Assembly (NCBI GenBank): GCA_021234155.1
Contig: JAJEKV010000022.1
Coordinates: 2,664,728-2,728,727, forward strand
Length of the DNA stretch: 64,000 nt
From: Isoetes taiwanensis
Lineage: Eukaryota; Streptophyta; Lycopodiopsida; Isoetales; Isoetaceae
Direction: 5' to 3'
In this document: in pieces, positions 44,519 to 54,228 of the stretch
How the letters are laid out: each line of letters starts with the position of its first letter
Numbering within the stretch: the first letter of the stretch is position 1
Program-made: the position numbers and the translations under genes
Notes under the pieces: generated by a model
Databases searched by the model: none
Seen by the model: the letters and a program-made list of their open reading frames with translations, nothing else
Told to the model about the DNA's origin: nothing

Positions 44519-45457
44519 CATAGATACCCGGAACCCCGTTCCGCACTCCGTTCCCGTTCGAACACGCGTTCCCATGCTTGAGGCGTTCCGGGAACTTCTC
44601 CTTATGTTCCCAAAGTGTGTCTTACCGGGAACGTCATTGGGAACTCCGTTCCCGACGTTCCGGTTACAACGTTCCCAACATGGGAAAAGAAAAATAAAAT
44701 TTCAACATTATCAAATGACCTAAAAGTTAAATTTTACAAACCTAAAATAAATTGTCGATTCGTGGATATGGGCGGAAGGTAGTGACGCCTCGAAGTTTTT
44801 TTCTTCAAGAAACAGTCGAAATCAACAGTTTTAACAAGGAAACATTTCGAAATCATAAATTTACATGTCTAGAGGTTGAAATCATTTAGTTTCTCTGGAT
44901 TCTTTTTGAATTTTTGTGCAAAAGGTGGAGCTTGCAAACCAAGCCCTCCAGGTACCACGTTTTTTATCTTTATGATACTTGTCTTTGTCTTTGAATAGAT
45001 ACTTGTTCTTCTGATTCTTGTCTGATACTTGTCTTTCTTCTAATAGAATGATACTTCTGATACTTGTCTTTGTCTGACTGAATAAAGAATGAATATAATA
45101 TAAAATAAACATTCTTGTGCATTCTATTTCTATTCTAATTATTTATTGTGCTACTCTCTCTCTTAGGATGGAATTTGAGACAGAGGAAGAGCAGCCTTCT
45201 CAAACAGAACGTCCTCTTCCAAAAAGAGCACGAACTACGCATGTGTTGCTATTTAAGGTTTATAATTTCCATGTAGAATAAATTTGATAAACAAAGTAAA
45301 GCAAGTAAAAAGGTACAAGTATAATAGTTGGGAACTCCATTTTTTAGATTAAAAGGTTCAAATTCACGTTCCGGCAGTTCCCGTTCCCGCCCGTTCCAGT
45401 TCCGGTTCCGGGGAGAAGGTCCACGTGATGAAAACGTTCCCGATCCGGGTATCTATG
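44519..45457 (+). mobile_element. Non-autonomous hAT element, copy C (939 bp)
   Basis: Same termini CATAGATACCCGG/CCGGGTATCTATG and same 8-bp duplication CCTCCACA (44511-44518, 45458-45465) as copy B. It was therefore copied with the surrounding segment, not inserted separately. It differs from B by a few small indels around 44740-44825. Confidence 0.9.
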
Positions 45458-45808
45458 CCTCCACATCCTCAAGAACAACTTCATAACCATGAAGAAATTC
45501 TAAGACTTTAAAAGACATTACACCATAGCCTAACTACTTAGGCACCAATATATATGGAAAGTGCGACCTCTCTCCCATTGGGCCTCTCTCACAGTGTTAA
45601 ACAATAAATAATGCTGCATGTTCATGATTCATCTCAAAGAATGAATTAGGTTTCGAGAACAATCAAGCACTAAACCTCGTCGGCGCAGAGTCCGGCATCC
45701 ATGAACGTTGATCCTCGCCTTTCAGGAAATTCGGATTCTGTATTCAATCTTCCTGATCAGGTAAGTTCTATTGTGCCCAACCTTTTGATTTAGGTTCTCG
45801 CCAGAAAT

Positions 45809-45855
45809 ATCCCACGAGCATTATTTAGAAGAGAGGATGGTGTTTGCAGTATATG
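45809..45855 (+). promoter_or_regulatory. U2 snRNA promoter, copy 2
   Basis: ATCCCACGAGC (USE) at 45809-45819 and TATATG at 45850-45855, at the same distances from the RNA start (45881) as in copy 1. Confidence 0.8.
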
Positions 45856-45880
45856 AAGGGGAAGAAATCAAAGGAAACTC

Positions 45881-46076
45881 ATACCTTTCTCGGCCTTTTG
45901 GCTAAGATCAAGTGTAGTATCTGTTCTTATCAGTTTAATAGCTGATACGGGGTCCATAGGGCCCCAATGCTATTAATCTAATTTGTTGTGGGTTGTGGGC
46001 CTGTTGTGCAGCTTGCTGCCAAGGCTCACGTATGTCGCCTCTGCCTTACACTATTGTAGAGGCCTGGCATAGCCCT
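45881..46076 (+). ncRNA. U2: U2 spliceosomal snRNA, copy 2
   Basis: Identical, as far as I can read, to copy 1 across the 196-nt transcript: 5' end ATACCTTTCTCGGCC, branch-site pairing sequence GTAGTATC, stems IIa and IIb, Sm-like site AATTTGTTGTG and stem-loop IV. The promoter is also intact, so both genes are probably active. Downstream sequence shared with copy 1 extends to 47071, with only scattered differences. Confidence 0.95.
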
Positions 46077-46077
46077 A

Positions 46078-46101
46078 AACCCTCTCTGCAAGGAGAGGGT
46101 T
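46078..46101 (+). terminator. Hairpin downstream of U2 copy 2
   Basis: Same AACCCTCTC-TGCAAG-GAGAGGGTT stem-loop as after copy 1. Confidence 0.4.
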
Positions 46102-47071
46102 CTAAAAAAATTTAACAAGGATTTTATTTGATGTTTTGTTTGTTGTAATTCATGTTTCAGGTTAATCGAGTATAGGAGGGGTCTGTTGCATGGTTAGCTG
46201 AGAAAAGAATTATTGCAGATATTTACTTATGCCTGTGCCAGAGGTTAGAGGTTAACTGAGTTGGATGCATGCAGTGTGAAATGCTACTTGGAATGCATAT
46301 AGTTTTGTCTTTTCAACTTCTCTTATTGCAATACACAACTCTTTTCAACTGCACTGTCATACAAGTTGCTGTGGAGAAAGAGGGTTACAAGTTGTATGTC
46401 TTTCAGGATCTGCAAGCTGGTTTATTCTCTACCTTGGCCATGTAACTTGCATTCTTCATTTTGCATCTAATTGGTAGAGTAACTCTGCTCCTCCACTTGT
46501 TTGTCAAAGGTGCAATTTCATATGACTGATGTTGATCTCAATTTACTCTCAATACATGTTGCAATAAATTAATTCATATGGCAGTTGATAAATGGGGGTT
46601 TATGTTTGTCTATTTTTGGTGCAAACTTTTAGAAACACCGAGTTTAACTGCTATTTCCAACTTTAAGAAGGAATTGGGCTTTGACCTTCTACACCCTACC
46701 GATGGCGGTTCTCTGTGGTGGTGATTCTCTGTGGTTGAATAAGCGCCACTTTCTTCAAGGCTATGCCACAACCTAGTCCAAGCTGTTGCATATACCCTGC
46801 CAATGATCAGTGCTGGCATACATCCAAGGTCCATTTGATAATTTCTGTGCATACGTTCAATAAGCTTGCAGTATTAATTGTGCTCATGCTCATCCTATCA
46901 GAGAGCTTTCAGGTTTTGGTCCACTAAATAATCAGTGCTGCCATACGTCCAAGGGACAATTTGATGATTTTTGTGCATAGGTTCAATAAGCTTGCTGTAT
47001 TAATGCTTATCCTCTTAAAGGCCTTTCAGGTTCTGGTCCACTAACTAAAAGAGAAGCTAGATACACTGGCA

Positions 47072-48145
47072 TTCTTGGCCAGCATCAGCTTAAGCATAAT
47101 GTAGCAGAAATGAAGAAGCGAGTTCGACAATAGCAGAGAAAAAGAGGGACAAAATCAATGACAGACGAAGAGCGGAGTTGCAGATCAGAAACAGAATAAG
47201 ATCTCAGGACAAAGATAGACAAGATTAAGGACAAAAATGACCAAATAAAAATAAACCTATTAAAGAATAGATAGATATGTGGTGGAAAATGAGAATTCAA
47301 GCAAACTTTGCGGCCATATCAGCGCTCCTCTGCTAGTGGAGCTTTTTTGGTTGAGGATTTACACGATGATAAGCGAAGGTACTATAAAAATCGATACTGA
47401 AAACAATAGTTTCTATATGACTTGCGCATTTTTCGTTTCGCAACAACAGGGCAAGATAATCTATACTTTCCTACAAAATGGGCAAAAAGATCGTTTTTCG
47501 CAACTATGACTTCAATTCATATAGGTGCAGCGCGTTTTACCCAATTCAACTATAGGCCCGAGGAAGAGAGATTGATGAAGCAAGATATAACCTAACAGGG
47601 CATAATCAAAGGTTTGAATCCCAATCTGCGTTCAAGGGGCTCGCACTCTCTGTTCCCTTACAGGCGGTCTTGTTCCGAGGATGGGAAAGGATGACACTTT
47701 TGGATTGGTACGAGTAAAAACAGATGGATTCGGGAGGCCTGCGAGGACATGCTTCGCCAATATCGTCAACTGAGAAACATTGAGGATGAACGTCACGCTC
47801 TTCAGAACTGTCCAGCATTTGACCATAACTAAGCACGTTATGCTGAGTTGGTTATATCTAACCAGCCTTCCATGTGATGTTCGGCACGACGTCAGGATAT
47901 GTGCACTCACATATGTCCTTAGACACTAACTTAAAATAAAATGTATCAAAATATATCATTGTACAGTTCATCAGCATACTTATTACTGCCAAGGATTGTC
48001 CTCAAGAATACCTCAGAGCAAGTTTTGTTTTTATCCTGATAGTAATACGATTGCTGTGCTCTTTGATTAGGTCCCATAAGCCTATTGATATCCATGGAAG
48101 ATAAAAATCCATTCAATATAATTCAATTCTTAGTACCAATTGCTC
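47072..48145 (+). mobile_element. LINE 3' fragment related to the 10.5-13.7 kb block
   Basis: Starts at TTCTTGGCCAGCATCAGCTT, homologous to 10771 and 11840, with the A-rich middle, the LINE C-terminal remnant at about 47690-47880 (REACEDMLRQYRQLRNIEDE, HALQNCPAF) and the tail signature at 48071-48110. A stop replaces the Asn-Glu codon after CPAFDHN. It retains the 22 bp that the ORF1-LINE insertion removed from unit 2, so it shows the pre-insertion state. Confidence 0.75.
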
Positions 48146-48480
48146 TCTCACTACCTGTTGGATGGCAGCTACATATCCCACAACCTACTTGGCATTGGGT
48201 TTGGGATAAGATGCTCCATCTGAAGCTCTCTTAGTGGAAAGTTATCAACATGTGCTTGTGTTTGAATGCATTTCACCATCACGCTGAACCTCATGTCTTT
48301 GTCTGCATTACTCCATTGTGTCTTTCAGACACTGAGACACTTGAACAATATCTCTTTGATCGTGAGGAGGCACAACGAGCATGGTCCTTGCTACATGCAT
48401 CCTCCTGGCACCCTATCTAGAAACATGGCCCTCAACTAGGAAAAGGGCATTTCATCCTAGATCTAGTTGGCTTTTGAGGT
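48146..48480 (+). pseudogene. L1-type LINE zf-RVT fragment
   Basis: The plus frame reads PTWHWVWDKMLHLKL, then after a stop CITPLCLSDTETLEQYLF and EEAQRAWSLLHA. W-x-W-V-W-x-x-x-L followed by C-x-x-C...E-T-x-E/H-x-L-F is the zf-RVT region at the end of plant L1 ORF2. The first Cys pair is disrupted and a stop is present. A separate LINE lineage from the fragment to its left. Confidence 0.5.
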
Positions 48481-48883
48481 CCATTTGAGAATCTTACATA
48501 TTTCATATCTTTCATAATCTTTTCTCATCTATCCATGGCATTATTTTATTGCCTAAGCCAAGTTATGGCATATAAGTGCTCTTCTCTTGAATTGGATATC
48601 AAAGAGAAAATTTGAATACTATTTCCAGTTGGTTCTTACCACCACCCTTTATTTATTATGTGTAAGTGCATTGTGCTTGAGGCTCTAGTTCTAATGGCAC
48701 CTTCTTGCGATTGCGTCACTAGACAATACAATAAATTCTTGTGTCTTCTCTAGTGTTGATTAAAGCTGATGTTCTTCAGGAAAACTCTAGGGTTAATGCA
48801 CATCACATTTTAAGACTTTAGGTCATTAAGTTTTATCTTGTAAAATGCACGTTTGCATCATTAAAAACATCCACTATGAGGTT
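48481..48883. other. Downstream flank of the PLAC8 gene
   Basis: AT-rich; should contain the 3' UTR and polyadenylation region of the minus-strand PLAC8 gene. No single signal stands out. Confidence 0.4.
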
Positions 48884-50031
48884 TCAATTAAAAACCATTG
48901 TAGCGGAAAGTGATTTGGAAGATCTAGGAGCAGGAACATGTGCAAATGATGTATGTGGAGGTGGATTATGGGGAAGAGAACTTTTATGGTGAAGTGGAGC
49001 ATCAAACATTGTTGTTGCAGAAAGTCCATCACGAGGAGGAAGTTCATTGAGAGGAGGAACACGTGTTTCATGACATGAAGAATCGAATACTGTTGTTGCA
49101 GAAAGTCCCTTAGGAGGAAGGCTGTTTTTCCAACCCTTATTGGGCTTCTTGCTAGGAGAAGGGCAGTTGAAAACAATTGATGCAGATAGTGTTGCTTCAT
49201 CATATTTTTCAGGATGAGACAAAATATCATAGGGTTCCATTTCTTGAAATCCAGGTGGATGTAATTGCGGGAGCTCATAAATGACCTTCACGGCATCATA
49301 CCCTAAAGAATAAAAGTAGGTTCTTTAGAAAAAGAAGCGCAAGTGTGCATACACACGTCTAGACATAAATCATAAGCAAAGGATAGTCAAGACATACCTA
49401 GAGCAGGATGAATACCTCTAAGTTTCAACTCTCTATATTCTTGAGCAACGGAACACCAGAAGCACCACGTACGAGAAAAAACATCATCGAAGGGGACTGC
49501 AGGCAAGGAGAACTTTTGGCGTAGTTTAGTTCGGTACTGAGAAGCAAGCATGAGAAAAGCACCTAACCAGCAAGCTGATTAACAAAAAAGGGGAAAAAAA
49601 ATGAACAAAAAGGAGGAAGTCAGACTTCTGAAACAAGTTTGAGGAGATGAGGAACATGGGCTAGGCCACATACGAGTTTGCCCTTGGTCAAGGATGTTGG
49701 CCATTTGGCCATGGAGAATACAGGGAAACAATGAAGCCATTAAACCTGCAAACATGGGTGAGAAATATAAATAGGTTAGAATATGAAGGGCAAAATGGTA
49801 AGAGAATTTACAAGTGTCGAGGTCTTGGGAGCATGCATATAAATCCGTAGTCCATTGGCCAAATTGGGGCGGTCCAACGGGAGCCAGAGAAGCTTGAGGT
49901 CCGCCATAGCCAGGCTGCGGCGAGGCTGCACAATTCTGTCCGCCATAGCCGGGCTGCGGCGAAGCTGAACGGTACTGAGCGGCCGGAGGCGGAGCTGTGC
50001 CGTATCCCTGGTATGCTCCATTATTTGCCAT
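48884..50031 (-). CDS. PLAC8-family protein 1 (4 exons)
   Basis: Exons, in transcript order: 50031-49812, 49745-49674, 49574-49398, 49302-48884; all introns are GT-AG and phases match, giving 295 residues. Start MANNGAYQGYG. The N terminus is Pro/Gln/Gly-rich with two SPQPGYGG repeats. The PLAC8 domain follows: W-T-T-D-L-Y-A-C, then CLMASLFPCILHGQMANILD, SQYRTKLRQKF and CFWCSVAQEYRELKLRG. PLAC8 (plant cadmium resistance/cell-number-regulator) proteins are small membrane-associated proteins linked to metal transport or organ size. The C-x-x-x-x-C-P-C pore motif is altered to CLMASLFPC. The C-terminal tail of about 140 residues carries four copies of LSA-x-x-V/M-F-N/D. Tandem paralogue at 52185. 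Confidence 0.88.
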
Positions 50032-52184
50032 CGCTTTGCTTTGTAAGATCAGATTGGAGCCTCAAAAGACACTCCTTAAATGCTGATCTATTCTTGCCGG
50101 CCCCATTATCCACAGCTCAATAGGAATCATATTGGCATTTCTTCGCATGTTCGATCGTGATAGCATGAACGTCAGTTTGTGTAGGCTAAGCTGTATGGTC
50201 TTGCTTTTTAGCCGTTGCTTTTAGATACTCGTCTTGTGCTCTGTGATAGCAGGGGCGAAATACTATATTGACATGGAAATTAGCTGGAAGTTTGTTTGAA
50301 ACTTTGAGTCTTTGTGTGACAGAATTTACTGGCTTGCAGATTGACTGGCATTTGCTTTACAGTTCTGGACATCATTTAGTAGAATACTCTCCCTAGTATG
50401 CAAGTTCTGCACATCATTATGTAGAATATTCTCCCTAATGTGCAATATGCAATCGCTCTAGCTTGGGTCAAGGGTTAAATTTGCACAGTGGCGTTTCCTT
50501 TCTTTTAAAGGGCAGTTTTTAGATTTGCCTTTTACTTTGAGTGGCAGTTTTAGGCACTTTAATGTTTGGAATACCATTCAATACATTAAATTTACAAATT
50601 AACCCAGGTAACATTATTGAAACCCAAATATAATACTCCAACGACTTCATATTCATATATTAGAATAGTTACAATGGCAAAGCAGGGCGTTGCTTTTTGT
50701 CCATCAATACTGTCCTATGCCAACATTATTACACATTCTTTATGCCTTGTCAATCAATTAACATTTAGAACATCCTGGGTTTTGTCGTTGAACATGCATA
50801 TGAAATTAAAAACTGCTTAAAATCCCTACAAGGAATCTTAGTTGTATGAATCTTGTGAAAGAGCATTATAAATCAAGCAGGATGGGAGATAAGGGAGTTC
50901 ATATAGCTAGTTGGATTTCATTGCCAGGTTCATGTTGCAGTTGGATTGGAGTATTCCCAAAATTCTTTATATGCCTCAAGGATGCTGATTTTCAGGTGCA
51001 CAACAACCTGTACTTGTCATCGAAAAAGTTGCAGTATACCCCAATTGACACAGTTAGTGCTGGTGTCATGCAGTACTTGTGGATAATGCTGTAGAAAGCA
51101 CATGAGATGCTGGTCTACCTGGTGCTCCTTTACAAGTTTTTCATTATTATTTATTTCCTAGAACTGTTTACAGATTCTGTATATAGACTTCAAAGAACAA
51201 ACAAAAGATGCTATGATGCAAGTTAGAACTTCCTACTTTCTACCAATCTGCAGATTCTGGTCTGAGCGGAACATAAAGACCTAAAAGATCTCAGGAATTC
51301 TCTTAAAGATTACTACCAAATAAGTTTTGAGAAACATTTTCTGATACCGATAGATAACCATGGCGCATCTTAGGTAAAATAGTTAAGGGCTTCAAAGCTA
51401 TGCTTCATATATGCTACAAGATTTTGCAATTCCTTCCAGTTCTATAAGGGTAACAAACGTGTAATCTAACCTTCTTTTAGATTAGAATATTTTGCATCCA
51501 GCGTTTCTAGTGCAGTATGCTTCATTACTATTAGCTTCACAAATTTGACTTAGATGCTATGAGGTGATGACGAAATGAAAATGAACATGCATAGTGACGC
51601 CGCTGACTTAATACCTCCATGGACCAACTTGCTGCATCCTTGTCGTATGCTACATTCATGTTAGCGTAAAAAAACCCCACGTAGAGAAATATTATTAAAA
51701 GTATTCACTGCAGGTTTTCAACACTTGATGCGTCAACATCTTTTGTACCTTGTTACATGCTCTAATTTTTTTACCTCTTCAACCTTGCTAGTTTCTTCCA
51801 TCTCCTATTAGCATTGCTCCAAGCCTACCCATGAACTAGTTTATCTTATTCCCTTGGTAAAGCTCATTCAATTGCAGACAAGAATTCTCCCTTGGCATGT
51901 AGAAAAGCTTCCTCCCCCTCAAACAACACATCAACACCACAGGGTTGTCCCTGGCCCATGAAAGAAATCGAGATAGAACGGGTATTCAACTGATGTCGTG
52001 CCTAGAGAATTTGTAGGCTTTAGATTGAATCACTGTCCTAAGCTATTCCTATTGTTCCTATTTTGACGTCACTTGGTGGTTCAAAAAGTTGAATATCAAA
52101 AATTTAGTAGAATTTTTATATCATTAGATTTTATCATGTAGAATGCATTTCCACCATGGAAGCCATCATTTAATAGAACCTTCA
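50032..52184. other. Intergenic region between the two PLAC8 genes
   Basis: Holds the promoter of PLAC8 gene 1 at its left end. A short imperfect duplication (TGCAAGTTCTGCACATCATT.. TAGAATA, about 50370 and 50400) is present. Unrecognised frames at 50617-50820 and 50846-51094 are not called. Confidence 0.5.
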
Positions 52185-53281
52185 CTAAAAAACCATTGTT
52201 GCAGAGAGTTCTTGGTGAGATCTAGGAGGAGGAGGAACTTGTGGAGGTGGATTATGTTGAGGCGGAGCATCGAAAACCATTGTTGCAGAAAGCCCATGAG
52301 GAGGACGGTCATTAGGGGGAGGATCATATGCATCTGGCATTTGTTGAGATGGAACATCGAAAACTGTTGTTGCAGAAAGTCCTTGAGGAGGAACATCATT
52401 GTTGTAGTTCTTATGCTGCTTTTTCTTGCGAGGAGGAGGGTTGAAAACCATTGTTGCCGATAGTTTTTCTTGATTATATTGTGGCATTGGTTGAGGTTGA
52501 GGTTGAGCTTGAGGTAGAGGCGGAATGTCATATCGCATTCCTTGATGTTGAGGTGGAACTATTTGTGAAGGAAGTTCATAAATATGCTTCACTGCATCAT
52601 ATCCTAGAGAAAAAACCACATATATTTCTTAGAAAAGGGAGCATAAGCATGCATATACATGCCTAAGTATAACGCATAGATAAAGGACATTCAAAAACTT
52701 ACCTAGAGCAGGATGAATGCCTCTAAGTTTTAACTCTCTATATTCTTGGCCAACAGAACATGGCAGACACGCGATACGAGAAAAACCATCATCGAATGGG
52801 AGTGGAGGCAAGGAATACTTTTCGCGTAGCTTAGTGCGGTATTGAGAAGTAAATACTAAAGCTGAGCCTAGCCAGCAAGCTGCAAAGAAGGAACTCAAAC
52901 ATAAGACTTGTTAGCACTTCAATTTGAGGAGAAACATGGGTATCCAAACATAAGACTTCTTCACTTCGATTTGGCCAGGTGACATAATAGAAATATGGGT
53001 AGTACGTACGAGTTTGCCCTTGATCTAGGATGTTGGATATTTGGCCATGGAGAACACAAGGGAAAATGGAGGCCATTAAACCTGCAAACAAGATAGGTTA
53101 GCATATGAAGAAAGTGGAACTTACAAGCCTTTAGGCTAGAAGATAATGAGGAAAACTGCGAAAAAATAAAAAAAAAATGGAAATTACAAGTTTCAACGTC
53201 TGAGCAGTCATAAAAATCCGTTGTCCATTGCCCATAGTTCTGTTGGGCGCCATAGTTGTTGTATGCTCCATTGTTCGCCAT
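52185..53281 (-). CDS. PLAC8-family protein 2 (4 exons)
   Basis: Exons: 53281-53188, 53081-53010, 52879-52703, 52603-52185, all GT-AG, giving 253 residues. Exons 2, 3 and 4 have exactly the lengths of those in PLAC8 gene 1 (72, 177 and 419 nt), so the genes are tandem duplicates. The N terminus is short (MANNGAYNNYGAQQNYGQW) without the SPQPGYGG repeats. The domain has CLMASIFPCVLHGQISNILD, YRTKLREKY and EYRELKLRG. The tail is Pro/Gln-rich with four LSAT-M/T-V-F copies, the last ending the protein. Probably membrane-associated; substrate unknown. Confidence 0.88.
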
Positions 53282-54101
53282 AGCTTTGATTTGTGAAGCC
53301 GGATCGGAGCTTCCAAAAAAAGGAATCCCTCCTTGACTTCTTAAAACGCTGATCTATTATTGCTGGCCCGGAAACTACAGCTCAATCGGCATCAAGTTGC
53401 CTTTAAAAAATGCTTCTTATATCCCATCGTGCTTACTGCGATTCGAAAGTCAAATATGGCATGTGTATGCGCGTAGTTCTTTGCTGTCAAGTTTACAGCT
53501 TGTCTCGTCTTCACATGTCCTTTCCTTATACAATGGCCCAGCATCATTCTGACTTGGTCAATCAGTACAGAGCGAAATACTGTATTGAGATGGAAAACTG
53601 ACTTGGTCAATTTGTATTGAGATGGAAAACTGACCTCGATCCATCCTTTTCGTAATTATTTGATTTGCTTTCTGTTTGCCATATACATCGAACGCTCAAG
53701 CTTTTTTGCTGCACTGTGTCCCTGCTTTTTCCTCACAGAGTTCTTGCGGTTTTGATTCAAAGAATTTGATTCACTACAGTGTTTGAATCCGATTCACTAT
53801 GGTATTTCGGCTGTCATACACTCCACTCAGGAAGGCCGTATATATCACCGGGGATCGGGGATGTGGTTAATCCGGACACCCATTATCAGCCACCAAGAAC
53901 CGTGCAGTTGCAAGCCCAAAAACCAACTGTGTTTGCCCTTTTTTTTTATCGATTCTGCTCTATTTCACCTCAAATCTCTTCCTCTCTTCATCAATCTAGC
54001 ATAAAAGGGGCATACAAAGCGATTGCCATGCTTTTAAAAGCGGATCAAACCGTCCACGGAGACGGAAGAGTGATCTGATCAAAATTTCTGCCCCCGCCGC
54101 A
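53282..54101. other. Upstream region of PLAC8 gene 2
   Basis: Should hold the promoter. Contains one inverted copy of the GTCCGGATTAACCAC motif (at about 53863-53878, as GTGGTTAATCCGGAC). Small frames at 53779-54078 are not supported. Confidence 0.4.
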
Positions 54102-54228
54102 TTTTTGTCTGGATTAACCACTTTTTGTCCGGATTAACCACTTGGCTGATATCGGATGTCCGGATTAACCACCCTGGATGATACCGGATGTCCGGATTAG
54201 CCACTCTGTTTTGTCCGAAAAAACCACT
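54102..54228. repeat. Tandem GTCCGGATTAACCAC motifs
   Basis: Five copies: about 54107, 54127, 54158, 54190 and a weak one at 54212 (GTCCGAAAAAACCAC). The two middle ones extend to ATRYCGGATGTCCGGATTARCCAC, spaced 32 bp apart. About 0.85 kb upstream of PLAC8 gene 2. Could be a transcription-factor site array or part of a small transposon end. Confidence 0.6.

Larger units (their letters stand above)
44313..47071. repeat. Segmental duplication copy C of the U2 locus
   Basis: Starts exactly at the LTR edge with GTAGAAGCAGACTAACC, which corresponds to 27616 in copy B, and runs through U2 copy 2 to GATACACTGGCA, where LINE-derived DNA takes over. Nearly identical to B over 44313-45880 and to A over the U2 part. 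Confidence 0.92.
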
